A stretch of 64,000 bases of DNA from Ischnura elegans (Eukaryota > Arthropoda > Insecta > Odonata > Coenagrionidae). The notes under the pieces are model-generated. The model was not told the origin of the DNA, ran no database searches, and saw nothing but the letters and a program-made list of their open reading frames with translations. Location: positions 73,862,866 through 73,926,865 of the forward strand of contig NC_060252.1 of the NCBI RefSeq assembly GCF_921293095.1, written 5' to 3'. Positions 32,971-43,759 of the stretch are shown piece after piece; the first letter of the stretch is position 1; each line of letters starts with the position of its first letter. Position numbers and translations under genes: made by a program.

Positions 32971-33432
32971 GGAATGGACGGATCCAGGATTTTTTTTCGG
33001 ATCCGGATTCGGATCGGATCCTTGATTTTCGGAGCCGGATCTTTCGAATATGATATTTTCGGATCCAAATGCATTTTCAAATTCCTGACGCTGAGATTCC
33101 CCCGACGATTGTTCAATCTCTTGGGAAGAGTCACACTATGTGCCATTCGTATTTTGCCTTTTTTTATTTTCCACGGCTGAAATTCTCCTACGTAACCTAT
33201 GCGAGAGCTTTCATACAAAACGGTTCATGAGTACGACAAGAATCGCATGCGACGGCGCATTCGAAGATAGAATCGGAACTCTTTTCACCCTTATGGGGCG
33301 TTGCATTCACTGAAGCTATCATCTGAAATTTCCGATCCAGATTCGATGTCTTCCGCGACTTTGGATCCGATGTATCCGATGAAGGACAATATCCGCGGAT
33401 TTTTTGATCGGAGGTATCCGATCCGACCATCC
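32971..33432. mobile_element. TTA-flanked MITE with GGATCC-rich ends
   Basis: Left end GGAATGGACGGATCC pairs with right end GGATCG..GACCATCC (complement GGATGGTCGGATC), flanked by TTA on both sides (32968-32970 and 33433-33435), a PIF/Harbinger-style duplication. Both subterminal regions repeat GGATCCGGAT-like hexamers (32997-33070 and 33330-33425). There is no coding. Confidence 0.65.
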
Positions 33433-33661
33433 TTACAGTATATGCATATTTTTCGGGACCGTAATCGGTGGATCGCTGTGTGGAAGTGATATTTGTTCTT
33501 ATCTTTCTGATACAAGCATAGAGATTCATGTCTATGTTCCAAACTGTTAGAGTTCCCAATATGTTAGGATTTCAATATGTTTCGTACGATTCTCATTTTA
33601 TCTAACTTGTGCCTCTTTATCGAAACCCTCATAACTCCAGAAACACTACAATTGATGATCA

Positions 33662-34084
33662 CAATAGGGTGATTTCATATTATTTTTTATTGCCCAAATC
33701 GAAAGATTATTACTCCTGGAGTATGTATTTCTGTCTTAGATTTTCGAAATACGATATCTATTTTTCGCGATTAAGCAAAGAGTGAAAATTTTCAAGCACG
33801 CGAAAACGCGACGGCTAAGTTAGAATGCTGGGAAAATCCCGTGTGACGTATTTCTGGTTCCAGCTGCCGCCATGTGAGGTGACCTTGGGGCGAGGCTCTG
33901 AGCACTGATCCGATGCAGGCTGCTAGCAGGTAGCAGAGTACCCTGCTAGCTGGTAGTTCTTCGCTTAAATATGGATTATTAATACCCTATCAAACGAAGG
34001 AAACTTTCCGACCTTAGGCAATTTTAATGGGTGATTATTAAGACATATTTCCCTGAGCTCTGTGCCTCATGCATGCATTGGTAA
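33662..34084 (+). mobile_element. Family A MITE, copy 3, 5' part
   Basis: This follows copy 2 up to CATGCATGCATTGGTAAT, then stops where a LINE 3' tail begins; it resumes at 35218 with CTCAGACGATG. The two parts together make one full copy. Confidence 0.85.
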
Positions 34085-35217
34085 TCTACATCTACATCTG
34101 CTTAATGCCCTGCGAGCCACCTCTAGGGTGTTTGGCAAGGGGTGATCAATCACCAGCATGCATTTGGACTCCCACATGCACACCACACCGTCCAAAAAAC
34201 GTCCCGTATAAAAACAAACTATACTACTATATGCTGTTAGAAATAGAATATAGAATAGACATTCAGAAACATGCATTAAGTTTTACATAGGTTAGTAGGC
34301 TACACTACAAGTCATGCAATCTATTTACGAGTTCTATTGCTGCCGTTATAATCTCTTATTGATCGTGGAAAAAATGACATTCAGAATCTGTCTGTTCTGT
34401 AATCTATCTCTCTTATTTTATTTATATGATCTTAGATTATGATATTTATAGGTAAATTTAGCTCGGAACAATACAACAAATATGATCACGCAATGATTTT
34501 TCCTTCTGAATGACGCGATTAATTGTATTAATAAAGTCACCAATTCTACTCCTTTTATTACGGGAAATAATGGTATTTTATATACCTCAGTTTAGGAAGG
34601 TGTTTTTTATTTTCGTCTCATAATCCCGTATTCATTAGTGTGACCGCAATCGAAGGAGTTTTCACGTCGTCTTAGAATAAAATTGTCTTTAAATTTGCGA
34701 TGTAAATTTAGCTTAAAGTCCACACTACGCTCGTGTAAAGATCCCCTTCCTAACTCGTTTGAAATATCGGAAACACTGCAATCTCATGGTGACAACTCAT
34801 CTCGAATTCGGCCGCATTGCGCAGTGATGCGTTGATTTCATTTTCCGGTCCCACCTCGCGCGAGTGCCACACTTAAGTGACGTACTCCAAGTGCGATATT
34901 TCTATAGTCAGGTTATTCTCCATTGCTATGAAGTTTTGCTTGCTTATTATTGCTTATTCTTCCGTCATCCACCAAGGAAGTCGTCATCGTGATTGGTGAG
35001 TTAGGCATTCTAACGAATAAATGATAATCACAAGGAAGATGCGATTGAATCAGTGAACCGAATCACCCAATTGTTTTGATTCATAAAGCCCGAATCTTTA
35101 AGAAGAACTAAGATTGTGAGAGGAGAGGCAAGAATGCAAGGAGAAAGAGTGGTTCGCGTTTGCTGGCCCCACTTGCAGCAAACAGACCGCTTTTGTGAGA
35201 AACTGCGTCGTCGCCAT
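34085..35217 (-). mobile_element. CR1/L2-like LINE insertion in family A
   Basis: The low-coordinate end is the inverted LINE tail (TCTACATCTACATCTGC) with the GAGCCACCTCTAGGGTG block. The next 330 bp match 39779-40120 closely. The remaining 800 bp to 35217 is not seen elsewhere in the window: it may be more LINE 5' sequence or a second insertion. The sequence ATCT is present at both junctions and could be a short duplication. Confidence 0.7.
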
Positions 35218-35459
35218 CTCAGACGATGTAAAACTCCTATCTACTCGTATAGAAACTAGTTCCCTGTGACGTCACGTGGAGTGGCATCGCATGGGCGCCA
35301 ATCTGGCCTTTTCCAAATGAGGTTAAAATTGACCATTAACATCCGTCTAAACTTGGATTTCTGAAACCAAATAATTAGTATATAATGAATACACTAATTA
35401 TGGGTAACACATCGCAATAAATGCCTTTCGTTTTCTTTGATGAAGGAAACTACCTTATT
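35218..35459 (+). mobile_element. Family A MITE, copy 3, 3' part
   Basis: This continues the split copy from CTCAGACGATGTAAAACTCC through the GTGACGTCACGTGGAG block to the end GGAAACTACCTTATT. Confidence 0.85.
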
Positions 35460-35464
35460 TTGAA

Positions 35465-36036
35465 AGAGTTATGAATTTAAATACCTTGGTGCCATAATCA
35501 GCTCAAACAATAGTGAATCATATGAGATACAAAAGAGAATAAAGTCAGGCAATGGAAGTATGTAGGTATGCCCTAAACAAACTGCTAACGTAAAAAAATT
35601 TATCCATCAGAACCAAACTCAGAATTAGTAAAACCATAATAAGACCTTTCCCTCTTTATGGAGCTGAATCATAGGTTATCGACTAAAGAACGGAAAAGAA
35701 ATTAACTTTCTCTGAAAATAAAGTGTTAAGGAAAGTTTTTGGACCAACAAGAGGGGACGGGAGCTGGAGAAGAAAACACAACAGGGAAACCAGGGGCCTT
35801 TTCCACTCGCCAGACGTAGTAGCTGAAGCTAAGAGCCGCAGATTGCAATGGACAGGGCACATAATACGAAGAGATCAAGAGGCTCTAGTAAAAGTCTGGG
35901 CAGAAATCCCTGATGGAAGACGACCTCCAGGAAGACCGAGAAAAAGATGGGAGGATGAGGTGCTGATTGATATGGGAAAAATGGGAGTCAGTGGTGCGGA
36001 TGCAGGAGTTAGAAAGATAGACAGTTGGCGAGGCTA
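35465..36036 (+). mobile_element. Jockey-like LINE, C-terminal remnant
   Basis: The plus-strand frame 35723-36037 reads LRKVFGPTRGDGSWRRKHN, RRLQWTGHIIRRDQ and RPPGRPRKRWEDEV, the standard C-terminal tail of Jockey-type LINE polyproteins. It is a different family from the RTE copies. Sequence upstream to 35465 (AAATACCTTGGTGCC, coding for a KYLGA-like block) belongs to the same element with frameshifts. It starts directly at the end of the family A copy. Confidence 0.75.
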
Positions 36037-36263
36037 AATACCATTTAGGGTATAAATGGCCATGGGGGTGAGTGAGTGTACATCTTTGAAGCATAGGTGA
36101 CATTACAGATGCGAGTGTCTTTTGAAATAGACTCGCTTTCGCTCGCTGGGAAGCTCTGGGTGGCTCTCCCCCAGAATCCCACTGGAACAGGCCTGTGGTT
36201 TGCTCTGGTGACTTCCAGTTATTATGTACAGTTTTTGTTGTATCCCATGACGCGACGTCGTAA

Positions 36264-36689
36264 TGCCTCGTTCACATTACGATATGTTCCAGCAATCGTT
36301 GGAACTATCATGCATTCGCACAACGCAACGATGGTTAAAATCTGTGCTGCCCTCTAGTGCCGACATCTACATCAAAAGCTGTTGAGGCATGCAGGGTCAA
36401 GATATTAAAGTGTTCAACGTGTATTTAACGAATAATTTTTCTTTCGCTCATATTCTTCTTTGCTTGGACAAATTCATGAAAAAACAGAGCTAAAGGAGCT
36501 TCACGAACTTATCGTCTTTCTCTTGTCGCTTCCTCTTCCGTTCTCTTAGCGCCTAACCATCGTAAAGTGGCAGCGTTCGGAACTACAGTAACTATTGTCA
36601 GGACATGCATTCACATTAATAGTTCGGCCAACTATCGTTAGGACGCCCAGGACGAGGGTCGCTCGGACAATCGTAATCTGAACGAGGCA
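36264..36689. mobile_element. Harbinger-type MITE with TAA duplication
   Basis: Left end TGCCTCGTTCACATTACGAT and right end ATCGTAATCTGAACGAGGCA are 20-bp inverted repeats with one mismatch, flanked by TAA on both sides (36261-36263 and 36690-36692). The 426-bp interior repeats CATGCATTCGCA/CATGCATTCACA in both halves. There is no coding. Confidence 0.85.
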
Positions 36690-36699
36690 TAATGAGTAC

Positions 36700-37050
36700 G
36701 AAATGATCGACTGACACGCTGCAAAATTAATATTTTTTAGGGTACTCTGAACATCCCGATTTTGCATCATGCTTTTCAATAATATGTAAAATCACTTTTC
36801 TCAGCGAAGCCATATTATCCGGATTTTTTCTGCCATTCAAAAGATTAATGGTACATAAGATGAAATGAAGCCTACGAGAAAATAACAATGGTAAAAGTAT
36901 TATTTTTGCATCTTGTGTGAAAATATGAATCTTAAAGGGCTTTTGATGTGTGATAAATGATTTTTAGTCTTGCTTCCGGCTAACTGCTATAGTTCTCGAG
37001 ACATATTCTAGCGCTTATACCATCTTGCTTCTCTTACCGTATATGCGTAA
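36700..37050. other. Unassigned stretch
   Basis: AT-rich, with no recognised gene or repeat. Confidence 0.4.
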
Positions 37051-37051
37051 T

Positions 37052-37336
37052 CATAGGCGGATTTATGGGGGGGGGGGGGGGAAGAACGGGGGCACGTGAT
37101 TTTCAGACGCTGAAAAAAATAGGAACATTTTTTATAAGGTTATCATTACGATGGTTATGTTTTGTGTATTACGGAGCCTCAGTTATTTCATTTTATATTA
37201 ATAGCTTTCATGTTAAAATAAAGAGAATATTTCGTGCAGTAATTGTTGTATCTTGTTTGTAATCTCAAGTATGAGGAGATCGTTTGTCTGTCAGACCCTT
37301 GTACAGCCCCCAGAAAAAATCCTGGATCCGCCCCTG
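37052..37336 (+). mobile_element. hAT-type MITE, family B, copy 3
   Basis: It starts CATAGGCGGATTTATGGGGG and ends ATCCTGGATCCGCCCCTG. Flanking octamers TGCGTAAT and TACGCAAT match at six of eight. It carries a 13-base G run just inside the left end. Confidence 0.82.
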
Positions 37337-37784
37337 TACGCAATGATTGTTTTAGCCTGCGATAGCCCGTGCATACGCCAGAGCAAGTGGTGTTTGAATG
37401 CATATTTTTAATCTCCATACTTCGGTCGTATCCGCAAATAGATAAACCCTTTATACATTTCATCATTGACGCAGTAGGTCCCAACGAAGGCCGGACTTCG
37501 ACGTCATGCTGTTTATATGTATTTTAACCTGGAAAGCCCATTCATGGCGTGAATTCTTGGAGTCGCGCATTCACATTGCAACTCATGAGGGGTGTGACGC
37601 AAGTGGTTTGTAGAAACCCCTCATGACTTCCATGAAAAAGTTTTATGGAGATAGGACCAATATTTTTAGGGTTGTTTTTCGGATCAGCAATCTTTATGGT
37701 TAAGTGTATTAACGAGCTTATTTGTTTACGTACATAATCGAAGCATCCTAAGCTACAGAAGGAATTTTCTACTTCACACCAGTT

Positions 37785-38075
37785 TAATCATCATCATCAG
37801 TCGTAAGATCGTTTGCCGCAGTTCTCCACTCGATCATCTTATCGGCAAATCTTTTTGCTTCTGGATAATTCTTCTGATTTACGTCTTTAACCACCATTCA
37901 TCCGTGGCTTACCTCTGACGTTCTTCCTTTTCAATGATTCTACCCTTCAACGAAATTTTCAATTATTCCATAGTGTCTCATCATGTGGTTCATTAAGTTG
38001 TCCCGTCCAATACACAAGGTTTTCGAAAGACTTCTCTCCTACTCTTAGAACTTCCTCATTACTCACTTAGACATG
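37785..38075 (-). mobile_element. RTE-like LINE, decayed 3' end
   Basis: TCATCATCATCAGTCGTAAG at 37787 is the inverted GATGATGA tail; complements of the GRPRMSY and NLMNHMM-like blocks follow. The fragment ends about 70 bp before the long-inverted-repeat element. Confidence 0.65.
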
Positions 38076-38429
38076 AATATAAGATATACTGACAAATAAA
38101 TGCAACGATAATGTGCTCGGCTGCAGATCGGAGAGGTTCCGGGCAGTGCTGTAGTTTGGACGGTATGGCGTACCCCTTTAAAATCCAAACTCGTTATAAG
38201 CGTACCTGTTAAGCTAACTTTTTAAATCTGTAAAAAAAGCCCTTCTGTAAATTTTCCAATGGATTTCAGGGAGAAAAATCGTAAATGATTATTTACTAGT
38301 TCAGAGATATCTCGTGGCACAACTTGGAACTAATATAAGAGTAGTAATTTGACATTTCAATCGCTGCCGGATAATTAACACATGTTCAGGTGTTGGAAAA
38401 TTTTTGTAAGAAACGCCTAAATTTTTTTC

Positions 38430-38640
38430 CCGACTACAGCACTTGTCCCGGGTTCAAATCCCAGGTGAAATCTCGAAGTTAAAATCCTCAATTTCCGAGG
38501 TACCCCCGGGAATGGAATTGACCCACCCTACCCTCAATACTGTAATTCACACGCCTGTCACTATTCCTGAGTGAATACGTCGAGTTGTGGATTGTCCTTA
38601 GCTAATAGAACGGAAATAAACATGTTTTCGAGCCTTTTTT
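38430..38640 (+). repeat. tRNA-related SINE fragment
   Basis: A B box-type T arm (CCCGGGTTCAAATCCCAGG, 38448-38466) is followed by about 170 bp without further tRNA features, as in the 3' body of a tRNA-derived SINE. The A box is missing. Confidence 0.4.
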
Positions 38641-38749
38641 CAAAATTTACTGCTTTCGAAAAATACTGATCTACTCACCCTATACATCTCATTCTTTTCG
38701 TCGATATCACTACGGTTCTTTGGCGCCTTTTTTGTGAGTTCATCGGCCT

Positions 38750-39200
38750 GGTTTCACGACAATGGCTTTTGTTCCGCCTCATTCCTCCTTCAAATAGTTC
38801 GTTGGAAAGACGCTAGATGGCAGGAGTGCTGGTTCCCTCCGAGGACGTGACGTGATCGGGCGGTAACTGTGTGGAAGGGTGGAAGCGGTATAGGGCTGTG
38901 TACATACGTGCATCGCCGAGTGTCGTTTTCCACCGTCGAGCCTCACGTCTCGTTTCGGTCAAAGATAGTTACGGTGCGAGAGAGTAGTGAGTGTAACACG
39001 CACGCCAGACACGCGTGCTCACGTTACCAGGCAGCGAGCAAATGAAGCGGGCAGTGCAAGAGCTGCAGTTCCGTAGTAGGAGGCGCGATTCTAAGCAACT
39101 GCTGCATCACGCGCAGCCATACACAAGTTCCGGTATCCATGAATGCATAGCTGAATTGTGCCGTATTGCCGGTGGAGTAAAATTTATTTCCAGTTAATTC
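38750..39200. promoter_or_regulatory. CpG-rich island, possible promoter or first exon
   Basis: Between the arms of the 38144 element lies about 450 bp with many CpG and few A/T runs, unlike its surroundings. A 60-codon frame at 39015-39197 (ELQFRSRRRDSKQ) opens within it. No initiator or splice site is decisive. It could be captured host sequence. Confidence 0.3.
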
Positions 39201-39778
39201 CAGGCGTCAGGGAGTTAGTTGTATTCCCCGAATACTGTGAAAACACCGCTTAAGGATACCTCTCACCGCTCTCTTACCTCTCACTGACGGAAACCTCTCA
39301 ATTACGAACACTTCTCACTTACCTCCTGGTTAGATGAAACGTTTAAACTTAGTGGTAAATGTTTGAATGCAGGAATTATTTTGTTGTACCTGAACGGAAC
39401 ATGAGCGTATGCACGAATGAAATTATTGCTTACTTACTAATTTATTTTCGTGCGTTCGCACGAAATTTGGATGTTGACACGGTGCATTTTCGCATTCGTT
39501 CACCCTACCATGCGTTTAATTACCATTTATTGCATCGTGTGACTATGCCTTTACGGTCACATAGCTGACTACGGGATGGCTTTGGATTTCTCGCTGTTGA
39601 AGGATAGTCTCTTCCGTACGGACACTCAGAGCTGCAGTTGGGAAAAAATTTAGGCGGTACTCACCAACAATTGCCAACAGCTGAACATGTATTATAAATC
39701 CGGCCGCGATTGCAATGTCAATCTCAAAATCTTATATTAGTTCCAAGTTGTGCCACGAAATAAATATGAACAAGTAAA

Positions 39779-40300
39779 TCTATATCTACATAATACCCTG
39801 CGAGCCACCTCTAGGGTGTTTGGCAGGGGGTGATCAATCACCAGCATGCAGCATGCAATTGGACTCCAACATGCACACCACACCGTCCAAAAAACGTCGC
39901 GTGTACTAACAAATTATACTACTATATGCTGTTAGAAATTATAATAAAATTAAGAAACATGCATCAAGTTTTACATAGGTTAGTAGGCTACACTACCAGT
40001 CATCTAATCTCTTTATGAGTTCTATCGCTGCCGTCATAATCTCTTATTGATCGTGGAAAAAATGACATTCTGAATCTGTCTGTTCTACAATCTATCTCTC
40101 TTATTTTATTTATATTATCTGATCTTCCGTAGTATGTTGGCGTCCGCAAGATATGGCTCACCTCGTTAGAAAAGACACTGCTCTTGAACTTTTCTAAAAG
40201 GTTTAGTCTATTTTTCAATCTACGGTCCGACAGAGATTCCCATCCGAGTTTATCTAAGAGGTCAGTTACCCTAACAAGACTATCGTAACGACCTTTCATT
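39779..40300 (-). mobile_element. CR1/L2-like LINE inside the right arm
   Basis: The minus-strand frame 40000-40299 encodes RYDSLVRVTDLLDKLGWESL, DRRLKNRLNLLEKF and RMSFFPRSIRDYDG, the classic C-terminal tail of CR1/L2-type reverse transcriptases. Downstream come the conserved 3' UTR and the GTAGATATA tail. It is cut at the 5' end at about 40300. The coding is unbroken, making it one of the younger insertions here. Confidence 0.85.
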
Positions 40301-40455
40301 TCCGATTTTTATTCCTGAAATCCATTGGACAATTTACAGGAGGGCTATTTTTACCTATGTAAAAAGGTAGTTTAACTGATACGCTTATAACGAGTTTGGA
40401 TTTTAGGGGGTACGCCGTACCGGCCCGTACCCCCCCCCCCCATTTACAGCACTGA

Positions 40456-41700
40456 GGACACTCCCAATTACGGACTCGGACACGTTAATAGGTATTTTTT
40501 TTTGTATTCTTTTACAGAAAACATTGGCATGTCTTCTTGGACTAATCCCTCCGCATTGAAATATTGTTTTTCTATAATGTGTGAATGGAAGATACGACGA
40601 AGACAATTGTCAAATCAGCTAGGATAAACGACGTGCAGAGGGAATAACAAATGAATCTTAACCCAAGGGCTGCTGTAGCTACTGTCTATTGTTATTATTC
40701 TAGGGTAAAACTTGTGAGGGTCTTGTTGGTTTAGTACGAACTTTCTGATTAAACCCTTTTGATACGAAACGACCTTTCCTCCCCTCTCACCGTTGTGTTC
40801 AGTTTCTCTTAATCGCTATACCGAAATTAATGCATGGACTAGATGCGCGAGGATTTGAGCTAAAATTATCATCAGTAACCCTCCCTATATTGAAAGTCAC
40901 CATATTTTCCTGATCAAAGATAGTTTATTTATTTTGCAGGTTTAATGTTAATTGTATTGCAATCAGCTTTATTTATTTTCCAATTAATTATTCACTCGAG
41001 TTAAATCTAATACGAAAGAAAACGTTTCCTCTTTTTGACTGCAGTTGACAATATGATCACATTTTATCTTTTCGTTGTCGCCGCTATCGTAGCGGTACTG
41101 AATTGAGTTTTCGGGAGCTTAACCTCCTTTCACCCGTCTTCCCTGGCTAAACTTATTTTTGATCGAGGCCTGAAGTTAGTTTTGGCCAAGGAAAAATACT
41201 AGGTTACTTTGAAAAATGATGACGATTCGCTATAGATAATTTATTACTCTCTCCCCTGGGTCGCTTTTAAGCTATGCTGCAGACCATAATCCTATGAGAC
41301 CACCCAATATTCGAGAGCAAAATGTTAAGATTGGTTGAAATGTGATCTATTCTCGTTAAGCGTGCTGGTCAAAACTACTTTATACTTTGCACACAACTTT
41401 TTAACTACCCTGATCGGTTTCAACTACAGCGTATCATTTTCAAGGGGGGCAGCCGACCCTTGAAATTGATACACTTTGTTGAAATGGATTGGGGTAAATT
41501 ATGTGGAGTACGAAGTGCCTAGTTTCATCTAACATGTTTAACGTATGGAGATTCCTCGAAGTATCGCCTTTATCCATTAGTTTTCCAATATAATCCAATT
41601 TATTATCATGTTACTCTTTCATTGAAAATTGGTTGTAATATTGTATGTAAGCAAGTAATATATAAATCATATAGGTAATCAAAATAAATGAACAAAATTG
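40456..41700. other. Unassigned stretch
   Basis: No gene or recognised repeat. A short hairpin (GTTTCAACTACAGCGTATCA against a TGATACAC..GTTGAAAT partner) lies at 41418-41485. Confidence 0.4.
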
Positions 41701-41721
41701 TTTTCTTTTCGTCTTTCACAG

Positions 41722-42098
41722 TGTTTTCAGCTAAACTTAGATCCCTTACCTATCGGCTACCTCTTGCCTACAATTCCATCAAAGCTCCTTCTGTTGATAA
41801 CAAAACATCAATACGACCACCATCGGAAGTTTCCTCTCGAAATCCCTCTCTTCCTTTTCCCTTCCCTCCCCAAATCACAAAAAGAGGGGAAGGTGCGATG
41901 AGGCGTTTAAAGGAAATAATACATGACATGTATCTGAGTGCATTCAATGTGTGTTTTTTGTTATTGTTATTAATCCTTGTTACACTTTATTATTTAACCT
42001 TTGTTTACAAATTCAATGTAAAAGGTATTATAGACTGTTTTTGGATTAAATGCATTTTGTTAATGCAATTTAATGCATACACCACGATGCATAAATGA
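41722..42098 (+). CDS. Candidate exon, hypothetical membrane protein
   Basis: A good 3' splice site (TTTTCTTTTCGTCTTTCACAG) ends at 41721, and the frame that follows stays open for 124 codons. It has a proline/serine-rich middle and one strong hydrophobic segment (VCFLLLLLILVTLYYLTFVY, about residues 90-110) near the C-terminus. I do not recognise a family. Open length in AT-rich DNA and lack of a partner exon leave this weak. Confidence 0.25.
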
Positions 42099-42289
42099 TT
42101 TTGGATTAATTGGACCCCTAACGGCTCAGCACCTGACTCGGACACCAACTCCAGGCATATGCCTGTTAACGGTGCCAGAGACGACAGCCAAAACGCTTGA
42201 ACCTCACCAGGTTAATAACTTGGCTGGAAACCCGAGAAGCAGTTATGTAATGTCTGGTTCTTTCCCGGCAAAAAATAGTGGTGAAGAAT

Positions 42290-42730
42290 CCTCGGCTATT
42301 GCACCGGGTAAGGTCCTAAATATATCCTTCCAACGTTTCGACAAGCAAGTCGTCAATCGTCTTCATTCATCCAATGGATTCCTGAATCCCTGAAGACGAT
42401 GGGCGAGTTGTTTGTCGAAACGTCGTGAAGAATTTTCGGGTCTTGCATCGCGTAAGGTCCTCCGTATCTCTTTCCGACGTTTCGACAAACAAATCGCCCA
42501 TCGTCTTCAGGGATTCAGGAATCAAGTGGAATAATGAAGGCGTTGCGAGTTGTTTGTCGAAACGTCGGAAAGAGATACGGAGGATTTTACCCAGTACAAG
42601 ATCCGAGAATTCTTCGCGACGTTTCGACAAACAACTCGCCCATCGTCTTCAGAGACTCAGCGATGAATGAAGACAATGGACGACTTGCTTGTCGAAACGT
42701 TGGAAGGAGATATGGAGGACCTAACCTGGT
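42290..42730. repeat. Alternating array of six Penelope-terminus modules
   Basis: Six copies of a 35-bp module (CTGAAGACGATGG...TTGTCGAAACGTC) alternate in strand: minus 42331-42365, plus 42390-42424, minus 42476-42510, plus 42534-42566, minus 42618-42652, plus 42668-42702. Neighbouring copies can fold into nested hairpins. A seventh copy lies at 28113 next to a GIY-YIG domain. The outer flanks (TAAGGTCCTAAATATATCC and its inverted partner near 42715) are also complementary. Confidence 0.85.
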
Positions 42731-42789
42731 GCCACTGCCGATAGCAGTTCCTGAACATCATTCGCCGGGAAATCCCAAGTAATATTGTG

Positions 42790-43515
42790 AGCAGTTTCCT
42801 TTCCCTGCTCGTTTTTAGTTGACGTTAACGACGCTATCCGAAAGTAGCGCAGACTCTCAGACAATCATGTGGTTTACCCCGTGGCCAATGAAGTGAAGAG
42901 AATCAACTGCGCCCGGGGGAAAGGGCCCCTATGATGCACCGGGACGCGACGCTACGGGAATTACTTGAACATGCGGGTTGGCGATGACGGCGATCGAAGG
43001 ATCGTCGCCCGCACCTCATTCACAAGGGGAGACCAAGTACCTTGCTCCGCCTTTTTCAATGCCGTATTTTTTATGGCATTCGAAATGGCGGACACGTCTC
43101 TGAACTGATAGGTGTTCCATTGAATGGGCCTTAGTTTGGCTGTAATTAATTAATTTTCGAGCGGTATTTTTAACAAGCGCTATATAATTCCAGAATAACG
43201 CAGCATTATACAGATGGTTCGGTTGATCTAGTGGCCAGCATCTCCGGCTTTCAACCGAGGGGCAGTATATTTTGTAGTCTTCGTTTCGATACGCGGCGAC
43301 AAGTATTTGTCAGTCTCAAGCCTCAACTACAGTCTCATGCCACACATTTCGTGAAAGGCACTTGGTTGCTCAACCTGATGTACGTACGAACAGACATTTA
43401 AAAATGCAGCGTGTAAAGCCATGAATTGCACGAACGCAAGGTCGCAAGATTCCCAGCTCTAATTCTGAAATGATAGTACGCCCCATTGAGTAAAACGTGC
43501 TGCTTAAAGATGTGC
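42790..43515. other. Unassigned stretch with a tRNA-Glu-like piece
   Basis: At 43219-43263 a D arm (GATCTAGTGGCCAGCATC) and an anticodon arm with loop CTTTCAA (UUC) resemble the 5' half of tRNA-Glu, but the T arm is missing. The rest shows nothing recognisable. Confidence 0.4.
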
Positions 43516-43517
43516 AA

Positions 43518-43608
43518 AAAAGCACAACCCGTGTTTCATAACATGGTTACATCTCTCATCACTATAGGTGAGGATGTAACCATGTTATGAAACCCTCGTC
43601 GTGCTTTT
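43518..43608. repeat. Hairpin with Penelope-like terminus modules
   Basis: Arms 43518-43553 and 43573-43608 are near-perfect complements (TTTCATAACATGGTTACATC core) around a 19-bp loop. The right arm ends GAAACCCTCGTCGTGC, closely resembling GAAACCCGGGTCGTGC in the 56745-56932 palindrome. Flanking CATAAAGTAACGCCTCAGAC (43733-43752) matches CACAAAATAACGCCTGAGAC (56946-56965), so both are termini of one family. Confidence 0.8.
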
Positions 43609-43759
43609 AAATATATTGGTGAACAAAACAAAATGTATTCTTTCATTTTCCATAATGGAAAGATTTCACAAAGTTAAGCCTGATATCATCATGATTAAAA
43701 AAATTTTTTTTTTAATCATAACGAGTAACTTCCATAAAGTAACGCCTCAGACTATCAAC

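Larger units (their letters stand above)
38144..40454. mobile_element. Element with about 300-bp inverted arms and CpG-rich core
   Basis: The left arm 38144-38445 starts CAGTGCTGTAGTTTGG; the right arm 39617-40454 ends TTACAGCACTG. The two can be followed as reverse complements through AAATCCAAACTCGTTATAAG, CCAATGGATTTCAG, CGTGGCACAACTTGG and ACATGTTCAG, once a 520-bp LINE (39779-40300) is removed from the right arm. The CAGTGCTGTA end resembles hAT termini, but no 8-bp duplication is visible (GTTCCGGG and AGGACACT). The 1.2-kb core holds a SINE-like piece (38430-38640) and a CpG-rich stretch. There is no transposase. Confidence 0.75.

Noticed and set aside
42330-42705. CRISPR array
   Set aside because: The repeated modules alternate in strand and spacing and carry stem-loops linked to Penelope termini; the genome is eukaryotic.
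43219-43263. Functional tRNA-Glu
   Set aside because: Only the D and anticodon arms are present; there is no T arm or acceptor pairing.
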